Below, in pieces: positions 1 to 6,702 of a stretch of DNA of 16,019 bases. The stretch spans positions 1-16,019 of the forward strand of contig JAAUSP010000116.1 of NCBI GenBank assembly GCA_012032575.1, given 5' to 3'. The notes beneath the pieces are model-generated. The model was not told where the DNA came from. It worked only from the letters and a program-made list of their open reading frames with translations, and searched no databases. This DNA comes from Anaerolineales bacterium. Lineage in GTDB: Bacteria > Chloroflexota > Anaerolineae > 4572-78 > J111. The position numbers and the translations under genes are program-made. How positions within the stretch are numbered: position 1 is the first letter of the stretch; each line of letters starts with the position of its first letter.

Positions 1-301
1 GGTTGCGTTCCTTAGCCTCTTGTAGCAGCGCGTTTTTAATTGCGCCCCACAAAAAGGGTGCGCCGGTCACTTGGCCTACCAACTCACGGAAAAAGGCCGG
101 TTGGTCGGCCTGGGATTGGCTGAGTTCAAAGAGTCGCCGGCCGATGAAGTACTCGTAAAACCGCTCATACTTGAAGGTGATGTTTTGGTCGCGACCCTGG
201 GTTTGCCGGGTCAGAATATCGGCGTCCAACAGGTTGGTGAAGGATTGGTTCATACGCTGCCCGTCGCTCAAAAGCTGCTCGCTGTAGATGGCCTCATACA
301 G
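1..301 (-). CDS. STAND/NACHT NTPase, third (C-terminal) piece, partial
   Basis: This frame continues the NTPase after a second single-base shift near 302-309 and stays open to the left edge, so the gene continues outside the window. The translation begins LYEAIYSEQLL and contains FKYERFYEYFIGRRLFEL. An aromatic F-x-ER-F-x-EY-F motif of this kind is typical of the winged-helix end of NACHT/STAND ATPase modules. No independent start or ribosome binding site is visible, so I read it as part of the same gene as the two pieces upstream, not as a separate gene. The sensor or repeat domain that usually follows in this class is not in the window. Confidence 0.6.
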   Translation of the reverse strand, partial: MYEAIYSEQLLSDGQRMNQSFTNLLDADILTRQTQGRDQNITFKYERFYEYFIGRRLFELSQSQADQPAFFRELVGQVTGAPFLWGAIKNALLQEAKERN

Positions 302-873
302 CCCGCCCCGGCGGCGTCAATATCGGCAGTGGTGAGGGCGTTGCGGTAACGACCCTGGCTGACCATCAAGGGGACTAACTGTTTCTCCAACAAACGCAGG
401 TCATCCTGGCGCAGCCGTTCGGTGCGTCGTAGGGTGTCTACATATTCGGCAATCAATTCAGTGGTTTTTAAGGCCGGTGGAACCGCTTGCCCGGTGTAGG
501 TTTTGGCCACCAGCCACAGATTCAGGGGGTCGCGCAGCATTTCCCGCAAGGCGGAGGAGAGGCTCTCATAGGGGGTGGTCAGCTCAAACGCCTGCCGGTA
601 CTTGGCGTAAGCCAGAGGTAACTCCTGACGCGAAAACGGCTCCATCTGCTCGGAGTAGCTAAACGGCTCTAACTCTACCCCCAGGGTTTCGGCCCCGGCT
701 TCCCGGTAATACAAGGCTTCGGTCAGCCGGATGCCGCGCTTAATGGCCTGCCAGGTTTCGGGCCGGGAACTAAAGATGACCTTGAGCCAGGGCCAGGGGC
801 TTTGCACCAGCTCATCCAACTGCCGTAGCAACTCTTTGGCCTGTTGGCTTTCGTTGACCGCGTCCACGCACAA
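268..873 (-). CDS. STAND/NACHT NTPase, middle piece (Walker B and sensor region)
   Basis: This piece begins at a TTG inside the Walker B strand, not at a genuine start. If one T is restored in the TTT run at 872-874, the upstream frame reads straight into RVILCVDAVNES, a hydrophobic strand ending in D-x-x-NE as expected for Walker B in NACHT proteins. Next comes KVIFSSRPETW, the sensor-1 strand with the SSRP signature, and then LRDPLNLWLV, a helical segment with the DPL motif of this ATPase class. The last dozen residues before the stop at 268 (after DAAGAG) are out of frame, because a second base is missing near 302-309. No start signal precedes it. Either the real gene is broken or the sequence has homopolymer errors. 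Confidence 0.6.
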   Translation of the reverse strand: MCVDAVNESQQAKELLRQLDELVQSPWPWLKVIFSSRPETWQAIKRGIRLTEALYYREAGAETLGVELEPFSYSEQMEPFSRQELPLAYAKYRQAFELTTPYESLSSALREMLRDPLNLWLVAKTYTGQAVPPALKTTELIAEYVDTLRRTERLRQDDLRLLEKQLVPLMVSQGRYRNALTTADIDAAGAGCMRPSTASSF

Positions 874-2198
874 ATCACCCGGCGCTGCTCGATGCCGTCA
901 ATCTGAGCGATGTCGCGCCAGATTTGCTCCACCCGTCGCCCGGCCAACAGCAGGCGATCATCAAAATCCCGGCTGATAACATCCGTTATCGAGGCGGTTG
1001 CCCCCAGGTGCGCCCCATCGTACATTAACAGGCACAGGTCGTTGCGAGACTGCGTTAGCGTCTCGCCCAAAGCCAGCAAAAAGTTGCTTTTGCCTACCCC
1101 GGATTTGCCAATCAGCACGAAGCAGCGTTTGTCCGAGTCTAAAAATTGGGTCAATGCCTGGCTGGTCTTATCTCGCGGCAGGTACAACTCGGCCCGATAT
1201 TTGTGTCGCACAGTGCTCATGCGCTGCCGGGTAATCTCGGCGCACAGGTCTCGCAACCGCCACCAGGTTAACTTATCGGCGGCATCGCGTTGACGTTTGA
1301 ACTCTTCGATGGTGTCTAGCAGGACGATAAAGGCTTGAACACTGCGGTTGTCCTCCACCGTCCGGCCCGACAAGGGTAGCATGTACCGTAACCGCTCGTA
1401 GATAAAGTTGTCATATACCCCGGTTTGTGGCGGCAGCGACTCCACTTGACCCGACTCGTCCGAATTCTGCCAAAACAGCAATAATGGGTGTAGTAGTAAG
1501 AAATCAGCGGTTTCCCGGCGCAGGTAAAACCAACCTTCAATCAATTTAATATGACCAGGCCGGGGTTGAGATTCTTCTATCGAGAGGGTCAGCCCCTTAT
1601 GCCGCTCACACCCATAAGAAGTTTCATTATACTCAAGCACCCGAATAAGGTCATAGCGGCCAATAAAAGCCAGATAATTCAGGATTTGCGTCAGGAGCGA
1701 TTTCGTTTCGGCGGCCAGTTGGATCCAGTCAGCCTCGGTTCGAGGTAATAGTTTTCCGGTCTTGTGTTCGAGGGCCAGTTGGGTCAGGCGATTGAAGGGG
1801 GCTTCTACCTCGACGCGCTGCCGGGGTGGTGACGCTGAGTCATCCCAGTAAAAGTCGTACAATTCCGGCATAAAGAACAACGCCCGTTTGCCTGCATAAG
1901 CTCGTAGCGCGGCAAAGAGCAACTGCTGCCAGGCATCCAGGGTGAGCCGGGGAAATTTTTGTAGCAGCAGTTCATTCAGGTAAGGGTCGCTCACCCGGTC
2001 ATCATCCCGAATGAGATATTGGCTGACCAGGCCAAGGGTCAAGGCGCGGAGTCCCAAATTGTAGGTATGCAGGGCCAGTTCGACTTGTTCCTGGGGTGTC
2101 TGCGCGGTCAGGAGGCGTTGATAGTTGACCGCAATGAAATGAGGCATCTGTGACAGAACAAAGTCGTCTAATTCTGTATCCGAGAGGAGGTTGTCCAT
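723..2198 (-). CDS. STAND/NACHT-type P-loop NTPase, N-terminal piece
   Basis: The genuine start is the ATG at 2198. Residues 1 to about 340 form a long region I do not recognise, rich in aromatic and leucine residues (for example YNLGLRALTLGLVSQYL and FLLLHPLLLFW). They probably form a sensor or effector domain. A P-loop NTPase module follows, with Walker A GKSGVGKS at about residues 364-371 on the strand CFVLIGK. The frame is correct to about residue 441 (QRRVI). The last 50 residues, starting CAWTRSTKA, are a frameshift artefact, and the true continuation lies in the next frame. The layout of unknown N-terminal domain plus NACHT-like ATPase is that of STAND signalling or defence ATPases. 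The specific role is unknown. It is transcribed alone, away from the operon upstream. Confidence 0.65.
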   Translation of the reverse strand: MDNLLSDTELDDFVLSQMPHFIAVNYQRLLTAQTPQEQVELALHTYNLGLRALTLGLVSQYLIRDDDRVSDPYLNELLLQKFPRLTLDAWQQLLFAALRAYAGKRALFFMPELYDFYWDDSASPPRQRVEVEAPFNRLTQLALEHKTGKLLPRTEADWIQLAAETKSLLTQILNYLAFIGRYDLIRVLEYNETSYGCERHKGLTLSIEESQPRPGHIKLIEGWFYLRRETADFLLLHPLLLFWQNSDESGQVESLPPQTGVYDNFIYERLRYMLPLSGRTVEDNRSVQAFIVLLDTIEEFKRQRDAADKLTWWRLRDLCAEITRQRMSTVRHKYRAELYLPRDKTSQALTQFLDSDKRCFVLIGKSGVGKSNFLLALGETLTQSRNDLCLLMYDGAHLGATASITDVISRDFDDRLLLAGRRVEQIWRDIAQIDGIEQRRVICAWTRSTKANRPKSCYGSWMSWCKAPGPGSRSSLVPGPKPGRPLSAASG

Positions 2199-2243
2199 TG
2201 GGAGGAGCCTTATTATTGCTAAAACGGACTTCAGTTCAAGACC

Positions 2244-2252
2244 AGTATACCA
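2244..2252 (-). promoter_or_regulatory. extended -10 promoter for the STAND NTPase gene
   Basis: Read on the minus strand the site is TGG TATACT, an extended -10 element, placing the transcript start about 38 bases before the ATG at 2198. No good -35 is visible at the usual distance, as expected for extended -10 promoters. The same TGTGGTATACTG word recurs upstream of the DUF2442 gene at 8794-8805. Confidence 0.4.
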
Positions 2253-2288
2253 CAGATGGCTAAATTCTTGTAGGGTGGATTAAAAAAA

Positions 2289-3497
2289 TCAAATACCTTT
2301 TCCCTCTTGCCTGATGACTCTCCCCTTCCACCGTGGTCCACCCCGCCAGTGCCACCAGACGGCTTTGACGGCAATGTGGGTCATCAGCAGCACGGAGACG
2401 GGGAGTAACAGCGCATCACCGAGGCGCTGGCGGGTAACAGCCGCCGTGAGCATCCGCACGCCAAGACCCAGGGCGATGAGCAGAAGTAATAAATTGTGAA
2501 TTGTGAATTGTAAATGGTGAATTGTGAATTCAAAATCGTAAATCGTAAATCCGCCAAAGGCCCGCAAAGCGAAATCGTAAATCGTAAATATTGCTAGCCA
2601 CGGGAACAGAAAAACCAGCCAGTGAAAAACTGTGGCCAGGGCGAGAAAAAAAACGGACCCGCCGTAGCCGGCCAGGATATTTTTGGCAAAGCCGTCGCGC
2701 ACCGAGGGCCAATCAGGGTACATGCGGCAGGTGATGAGGCCGGCGCCGTCGGCCATGCGCAGGCGCAAGCCCGCAGTCTTGATCCGCCGGGCAAAGTTAA
2801 CATCTTCCAATATGTTATCGCGCAGGGCGGCGTGTCCACTTACGGACTGATAAGCCTGCCGCCGGAAAGCCAAACATTGGCCGTTGGCGGCAGCCAGCGA
2901 GGGCCAGGGCAGGTGATGGACCAGCAGTACCGGCAAATAGCCTAAAATTACCAGGGCCATCAACGGCACCACCAGCCGCTCGCCCCAGGTGACGGTGTGC
3001 TGGGTGGGCCAGATGGTCAACAGGTCGGCCCGGGTGCGGTTCATTTCAGCCGCCAGCGCTGACAGCGCACCGGGTGACCACAACACATCGGCATCGGCGA
3101 AGATGAGCCACTCACCGCTGGCGGCCTGGGCCAGTTGGTGACAGGCCCAATTTTTGCCCAGCCAGCCTTGCGGCAGCGGCGCACCCGCGATAATCCGCAG
3201 CCGGGGATCGCCTTGAGCCGCCGTCCGGGCGACGGTGGCGGTCCGGTCGGTGGAATTGTCATCCAGCAGGATCACTTCAAAGGCGGGGTAGTTTTGAGCC
3301 AGCAGGCTTTGCACAGTCTGGCCAATCACAGCCGCTTCATTGCGGGCGGGGATGAGAACAGAGAGGCGACACGGAGCGGGCGAGGGGTCAATGGACGCCA
3401 GTCTGAGGCGCGGAAACGTTAACGTGTTGACGATGGCAATCAGCGCCATGCCGATGAGGGCCAGGGTGATAAAAATGAGTAGAAAAATCATAAACAT
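2289..3497 (-). CDS. family 2 glycosyltransferase, CruG/CruC-like (carotenoid glycosyltransferase)
   Basis: This 402-residue GT2 enzyme has an N-terminal membrane anchor (about 1-25). The catalytic domain carries LIPARNE (48-54), LLDDNSTD (77-84), the metal-binding FADADV (133-138) and the acid motif ILEDVNFARR (229-238). Several membrane segments follow from about 280. The overall form matches the anchored GT2 enzymes that glycosylate hydroxylated carotenoids, CruG in cyanobacteria and CruC in green bacteria. The specific assignment rests on the cruF-like gene two genes upstream in the same operon. The sugar and exact acceptor cannot be told. Residues of about 304-337 (FTIYDF twice, FTIH twice) are encoded by a repeat, not by family sequence. 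An alternative is a glycosyltransferase acting on another polyprenoid or lipid. Confidence 0.75.
   Translation of the reverse strand: MFMIFLLIFITLALIGMALIAIVNTLTFPRLRLASIDPSPAPCRLSVLIPARNEAAVIGQTVQSLLAQNYPAFEVILLDDNSTDRTATVARTAAQGDPRLRIIAGAPLPQGWLGKNWACHQLAQAASGEWLIFADADVLWSPGALSALAAEMNRTRADLLTIWPTQHTVTWGERLVVPLMALVILGYLPVLLVHHLPWPSLAAANGQCLAFRRQAYQSVSGHAALRDNILEDVNFARRIKTAGLRLRMADGAGLITCRMYPDWPSVRDGFAKNILAGYGGSVFFLALATVFHWLVFLFPWLAIFTIYDFALRAFGGFTIYDFEFTIHHLQFTIHNLLLLLIALGLGVRMLTAAVTRQRLGDALLLPVSVLLMTHIAVKAVWWHWRGGPRWKGRVIRQEGKGI
2491..2590. repeat. tandem word repeats translated inside the glycosyltransferase
   Basis: About 100 AT-rich bases sit in a GC-rich gene. They contain several copies of the word GAATTGT or a variant, then the 18-base unit AAATCGTAAATCGTAAAT twice (2533-2550 and 2572-2589) around a 21-base spacer containing GGCCCGC. 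The block stays in frame and encodes FTIYDF twice and FTIH twice, between two predicted membrane segments. Confidence 0.85.
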
Positions 3498-3507
3498 TTT
3501 GCCAGAT

Positions 3508-3580
3508 GGAACTCAAAGGAACTGGGGGAACTTTATTTTTCCCTCAGTTCCTTTGAGTTCCTTCAGTTCCTGCGAGTTCC
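3508..3580. repeat. inverted repeat overlapping the plsY 3' end
   Basis: The 17-base arms GGAACTCAAAGGAACTG (3508-3524) and its exact complement (3545-3561) can extend inward through GGGAA/TTCCC pairing to about 23 pairs. Further AGTTCC words continue to 3580. The stop codon of plsY (3544-3546) lies in the hairpin, and the repeat encodes the last residues of that protein. It also fills the gap before the glycosyltransferase gene, where it could affect message stability or downstream translation. Confidence 0.85.
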
Positions 3581-4176
3581 TTTTTCTTCAGCCACGAACG
3601 GAGTTGAGGCCACTGCGCCAAATCGGTGCGATGCTTCCAGGCCAGGATAAGGGTATTACCGGCCCAGACGGCCAGCAGGTCCGCTTCGGGCCGGGCCAAT
3701 ACAAGATAAGCCAGCAGGCTGAACAGGGCCAGGAGCATAGCCCAGCCGCCTACGACGACGAGGGCAAACCACAACCCCAGGGCCAGACCCAGCACCGTAG
3801 GGCCTTCCCACAAGGTCAGCCCGGCCCAAATGCCAAAGGTAACGGCCACGGCTTTGCCGCCGCGAAAGCGCAGCAGCGGCGAATAGGCATGGCCCAGTAC
3901 CGGTGCGAGGGCCACTGCGATCAACGGCCAGCCGGTCAAGCCGGCCCAAAAATAGGCCAGCCCCGCCGGAATAGCTCCTTTCAAGGAGTCGAGCAGGAGG
4001 GCGAGGGCAGCCCAGCCCCGACTGCCGCTGCGCAGCACATTGGTTGCGCCGGGGTTGCCGTCGCCGTAGCGGCGAATATCCTTTTGCAGCGCTACCTGCC
4101 CCACCCAAACCGAGAAGGGCAGCGAGCCGGAAAGAAAAGCAATACTAATCCAGGCTAAAATAGTTATGTTTTCCAT
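3544..4176 (-). CDS. plsY: PlsY-like glycerol-3-phosphate (or glycoside) acyltransferase
   Basis: PlsY is a multi-pass membrane enzyme that transfers a fatty acyl group from acyl-phosphate to glycerol-3-phosphate, the first step of bacterial phospholipid synthesis. The protein is 210 residues, near the family's usual 200. The family loops are visible: GSLPFSVWVG (17-26), DIRRYGDGNPGATNVLR (33-49), DSLKG (63-67), GHAYSPLLRFRGGKAVAVTFG (95-115). In the last loop the usual glycine after GGK is alanine. The tail GTEGTQRN is encoded by the inverted repeat at the gene's end and is not family sequence. The gene lies between cruF-like and glycosyltransferase genes, so besides phospholipid synthesis it might acylate a carotenoid glycoside. 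That second role is inference from position only. Confidence 0.88.
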   Translation of the reverse strand: MENITILAWISIAFLSGSLPFSVWVGQVALQKDIRRYGDGNPGATNVLRSGSRGWAALALLLDSLKGAIPAGLAYFWAGLTGWPLIAVALAPVLGHAYSPLLRFRGGKAVAVTFGIWAGLTLWEGPTVLGLALGLWFALVVVGGWAMLLALFSLLAYLVLARPEADLLAVWAGNTLILAWKHRTDLAQWPQLRSWLKKKELAGTEGTQRN

Positions 4177-4200
4177 ACAAGTTGCCTTAAGTCAGGAGGA

Positions 4201-4246
4201 GATTAGAGATTGGAGATTCTGGCTTGATAATCTCCAATCTCTAATC
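4201..4246. repeat. inverted repeat overlapping the cruF-like 3' end
   Basis: The arms GATTAGAGATTGGAGATT (4201-4218) and AATCTCCAATCTCTAATC (4229-4246) are exact 18-base complements around a 10-base loop. Each arm is built from the word AGATTGGAGATT or AGAGATT. The stop codon (4203-4205) lies inside the outer end of one arm, so almost the whole element is translated. Confidence 0.9.
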
Positions 4247-5012
4247 CCCCAATTTTACGTTTCACATAGGCCAGCCATAAAACACTGCCCATCCCTATAA
4301 ATCCCACCAGTGCCGGGCCGGGTAAGCCCCAGAAGAAGAATAGGCCCAAACTTTCCAACAGCCAGGTGATGGCATATATCAACACCAGTGGGCGGGTTGG
4401 CAGCGGGCCGGGCCGGACTACGGCGGTAATCAGGGCTGAGGCCAGCAGCCAGCCCAGATAGTTCGTCCAGGGGATGCCGAAGTAACCGTTCGGGTGCGCC
4501 CAAACCCACAAGCCCCAGGCCACCATTTGCGGGTCCAAAAACAAGTCCCAGGCGGTCATAGCCACGGCACTCCAGCCGATAAAAGCCAGACGCGAACGCG
4601 GCCCGGCGATACGGTGGGCGACCGCCCAGGCCGGCGGCAGCATCATCAACCAGGCCAGCGGAATGAGCAATGGCACGCCGCCAATTTGAGGCCGCATTAA
4701 ATCGGTGTAATGATAAGCGCCAAAAGGGTAGCCGGTGGTCGAGCCGGTAAATTCAATCAGCCAGGCCAGGCCCATCACCATGAAGGCTGTTTTGAGGGTA
4801 ATCCGCCAGCCCCAGGCGAGAACCAGAAAGATCAGCACCAGGGTAACTTGCAGCAGGGCGCTAAAGGTGATAACCGCGGGGAGAACCGCCTGGCCCACAA
4901 AAAAGTTGGCAATGGGCAGGGCGATCATCGAAAGAATCCAGCCGGCCACCAGGCGAGGGGCCAGTTGTTTCAGGTAAATAGGTTGGTTCAGGTAAAACGG
5001 TTTGACCTGCAT
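4203..5012 (-). CDS. cruF: CruF-like carotenoid 1',2'-hydratase (DUF422 family)
   Basis: CruF-family membrane enzymes add water to the 1',2' double bond at the linear end of carotenoids such as gamma-carotene or bisanhydrobacterioruberin, creating the hydroxyl used for later glycosylation. The 269-residue protein has about seven membrane segments and the family's conserved stretches: IEFTGSTTGYPFGAYHYTD (86-104), VPLLIPLAWLMM (113-124), AWDLFLDPQM (154-163) and GYFGIPWTNYLGW (176-188). The acidic residues E87, D156 and D160 lie in these stretches. The C-terminal tail GLEIGDYQARISNL is encoded by the inverted repeat at 4201-4246. The gene starts 7 bases after the hydrolase gene stops and is followed 26 bases later by plsY. 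No phytoene synthase or desaturase is in view, so the precursor pathway must be elsewhere. Confidence 0.85.
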   Translation of the reverse strand: MQVKPFYLNQPIYLKQLAPRLVAGWILSMIALPIANFFVGQAVLPAVITFSALLQVTLVLIFLVLAWGWRITLKTAFMVMGLAWLIEFTGSTTGYPFGAYHYTDLMRPQIGGVPLLIPLAWLMMLPPAWAVAHRIAGPRSRLAFIGWSAVAMTAWDLFLDPQMVAWGLWVWAHPNGYFGIPWTNYLGWLLASALITAVVRPGPLPTRPLVLIYAITWLLESLGLFFFWGLPGPALVGFIGMGSVLWLAYVKRKIGGLEIGDYQARISNL

Positions 5013-5019
5013 AGTTGGC

Positions 5020-5838
5020 TCAGGCAGTTATAGTTGAGGCAAACTCCAGCACCGCTTGCTCCAGATAGAGCCAGCCTGGGTCATCGGGGTGGATCATATA
5101 ATGACCGGACGGTATCTCCTGATAGCGCAGCGGGCCGGGCAAGCGCTTTATCAATTGACGGGTCCGTTCCGGGCGGACCACTTCATCCTGCCGGCCCTGG
5201 ACAATCAAGGTAGGCCGAACTGTTTGAGGCGCTGTCTGGTAGGCGCCCTGGCCCACCCGATACAGCTCCTCAAAAATACGGGTCGGAATGGTTAACTGGC
5301 GCAGGGTTTGCTGGACCTCCGGGTCATCCAGATTGATCCCCGGCAGCAGGTTGCCCAGACCGTGCCTGACCTGCGGATTGGTAAAATCGGCCTTTTGAAA
5401 AGGGCGCATCCGCCGGAAAATAGGCTTGAGTAAAAAACCGATCCACTGCTGCCAGGTTGTCCCCAATCGCCAGAAGGGAGCCAGTAAGGCCAGGGCCGTC
5501 GGCGGCTGAACTACTGCCGCTTGCAAGGCCAGCGCTGCGCCCAGCGAGTAGCCTATCAACAGGACCGGATGGGAGACTTGCTGAATTTCGGCCAGCGCCG
5601 TGCGGACAGCGGCCAGCCAATCGGCATGGCTGTGCTCAAACAAGGTCTCAATTTGCGCCCCATGGCCGGGCAGTAACAGGCCGTGAACCGTCCAGCCGGC
5701 CCGGTGCAGCGACTCGGCCAGCGGACGCAGTTCGGCGGGGGTGCCGGGGAAGCCATGTACCAGCAAGGCGGCGGCCCGGCCACCGGGCATGGTAAAGGCC
5801 CGGTGTTCTTCCCCTTGAAACACTTGCGCCAGTTTCAA
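5020..5838 (-). CDS. alpha/beta hydrolase (carboxylesterase / monoacylglycerol lipase type)
   Basis: This 272-residue serine hydrolase has the full triad: nucleophile Ser98 in GYSLG (96-100), Asp218 in GRQDEVV, and His246 in PSGHYMIHPDD. The oxyanion-hole motif HGFPGTPAEL (28-37) and LLPGHG (55-60) resemble bacterial carboxylesterases and monoacylglycerol lipases. The start is TTG at 5838. It overlaps the stop of the preceding gene as TTGA, with AAGGA about 10 bases upstream, which supports translational coupling. The operon partners are carotenoid-modifying and lipid genes, so a lipid or glycolipid ester is a reasonable substrate guess. Sequence alone does not show it. Confidence 0.82.
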   Translation of the reverse strand: MKLAQVFQGEEHRAFTMPGGRAAALLVHGFPGTPAELRPLAESLHRAGWTVHGLLLPGHGAQIETLFEHSHADWLAAVRTALAEIQQVSHPVLLIGYSLGAALALQAAVVQPPTALALLAPFWRLGTTWQQWIGFLLKPIFRRMRPFQKADFTNPQVRHGLGNLLPGINLDDPEVQQTLRQLTIPTRIFEELYRVGQGAYQTAPQTVRPTLIVQGRQDEVVRPERTRQLIKRLPGPLRYQEIPSGHYMIHPDDPGWLYLEQAVLEFASTITA

Positions 5839-6269
5839 ATTTCCCGTTCCTTATTCAAAATCAGGGCATGGTACAGATCGAATAGAAACAAAAAACTGCC
5901 CTGAATGATAATTCCCCAGCCGTGGCCGCGCCAATGGCGGCGGCGCTGTAAAAGCAACCCACCCACCATGTAAAGCACATCCAGGCCGGCATTGAGCCAG
6001 AGCAGACGGCGCAAATTGCGGCTTTCCTGGGCCTGGACCGCCGGCGTTTCCGGGTCGGGCAAGGCGGCGTAGCGGCGGCGCATCGCTCGGCCGCCCCACA
6101 CAGCAATAGCGGCGTCAACCAGGCCCCAGCCGATGGCTTGCCACCCGACCCCGCGCCAAAAAGCGTTTCCTCGCAGCAGCCCTAACCCACCGATAATACT
6201 GAAACGGCTCCACAAAAGCAAACGGTTCAGAATAATTTGTTGAGTTTGCCAGATGCTCATTTTGTTCAT
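5835..6269 (-). CDS. small multi-pass membrane protein, unknown (DUF6992-like)
   Basis: I do not recognise this protein with certainty; it may belong to the DUF6992 group. It is about 144 residues with four hydrophobic segments: FSIIGGLGLL, a glycine-rich AIGWGLVDAAIAVWGG, LDVLYMVGGLLL and IIQGSFLFLFDLYHAL. Arginine-rich loops lie between them. The frame is open upstream to 6422, but the promoter at 6304-6332 puts the transcript start near 6297, so a start above that is impossible from this promoter. ATG codons at 6284, 6269 and 6260 remain. I chose 6269, although none has a strong ribosome binding site. It is first in the operon and overlaps the hydrolase by four bases. Confidence 0.65.
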   Translation of the reverse strand: MNKMSIWQTQQIILNRLLLWSRFSIIGGLGLLRGNAFWRGVGWQAIGWGLVDAAIAVWGGRAMRRRYAALPDPETPAVQAQESRNLRRLLWLNAGLDVLYMVGGLLLQRRRHWRGHGWGIIIQGSFLFLFDLYHALILNKEREI

Positions 6270-6303
6270 TCGCTTATTGTACATTAAATCAAAACCTGTG
6301 CAA

Positions 6304-6332
6304 ATTATAGACAAATACCTTGCAAATTGCAA
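6304..6332 (-). promoter_or_regulatory. sigma-70 promoter of the cruF-plsY-glycosyltransferase operon
   Basis: On the minus strand the -35 TTGCAA (6327-6332) is 17 bases from a perfect -10 TATAAT (6304-6309), so transcription should start near 6297. It fixes the first gene's start to one of the ATG codons at or below 6284. Confidence 0.65.
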
Positions 6333-6550
6333 AAATGGAATTTGAATCAGCAGGCGAAACAATCCGTCTAAAGTATCAATTAATACCCCTGCCAAAAACT
6401 TTTGCAGGTCTCTAAGCCTCAATTTTTCCCTATATTAACACCATTATAAAGCGGCAATAGATACCGTTCTTTCGATAATTGGGAGGTAAAGCTATCAAAA
6501 CGGAGGCGTTTTTTGGCCTCAAAAAAGGGTGATTTACCGGGTATCGTAGC

Positions 6551-6578
6551 TTGATTCAAGGCGGGGTGGTGCTATAAT
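6551..6578 (+). promoter_or_regulatory. sigma-70 promoter of the SET-domain gene
   Basis: The -35 TTGATT (6551-6556) and a perfect -10 TATAAT (6573-6578) are 16 bases apart. The start would be near 6585, leaving a leader of about 118 bases before the gene. Confidence 0.6.
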
Positions 6579-6680
6579 ACCGCGCTCATTGGACTTGGTC
6601 TTCAATTGTGATTTTGGTCACAGCTAAACTTTTGGATAACTCGCCGGCTTCACGGCGGATGATCGTAATTTTACACAAAC

Positions 6681-6686
6681 AGGAGG
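6681..6686 (+). promoter_or_regulatory. AGGAGG ribosome binding site of the SET gene, oddly placed
   Basis: This strong AGGAGG is 16 bases before the GTG at 6703, which is too far for good initiation. It is 7 bases before an in-frame ATA at 6694, which would add MKK to the protein. Either the gene uses a rare AUA start, that codon was ATG in a recent ancestor or is misread here, or the GTG works with poor spacing. Confidence 0.5.
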
Positions 6687-6702
6687 CTATAAAATAAAAA
6701 AA

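Larger units (their letters stand above)
6270..6702. other. divergent intergenic region, no gene
   Basis: This 433-base region separates the minus-strand carotenoid operon from the plus-strand SET gene and holds both promoters. Between them, 6333-6550 is AT-rich with no coding frame I can support. At 6483-6538 an imperfect inverted repeat pairs GGTAAA with TTTACC outside and GAGGC with GCCTC inside, but its middle does not pair. The SET leader (about 6585-6702) is some 118 bases long and holds no recognised riboswitch. Confidence 0.55.

Noticed and set aside
862..875. Programmed ribosomal frameshift in the STAND gene
   Set aside because: There is no slippery heptamer and no supporting hairpin at the TTT run; a single missing base explains both this and the second shift more simply.
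3340..4158. 272-residue open frame on the plus strand opposite plsY and the glycosyltransferase start
   Set aside because: It is antisense to two genes with clear motifs and crosses the intergenic repeat; no start signal or family pattern is seen.
2289..6269. Complete carotenoid biosynthesis cluster
   Set aside because: No phytoene synthase, desaturase or cyclase is present; only late modification steps can be supported.
5835..6422. Longer version (195 residues) of the first operon gene starting at 6422
   Set aside because: A TTGCAA-17-TATAAT promoter lies inside the extra part, and the added residues do not continue the membrane-protein pattern.
6483..6538. Large hairpin or riboswitch before the SET gene
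   Set aside because: Only 6 outer and 5 inner pairs match, with an unpaired middle. It also lies upstream of the SET promoter, so it is not in the leader.
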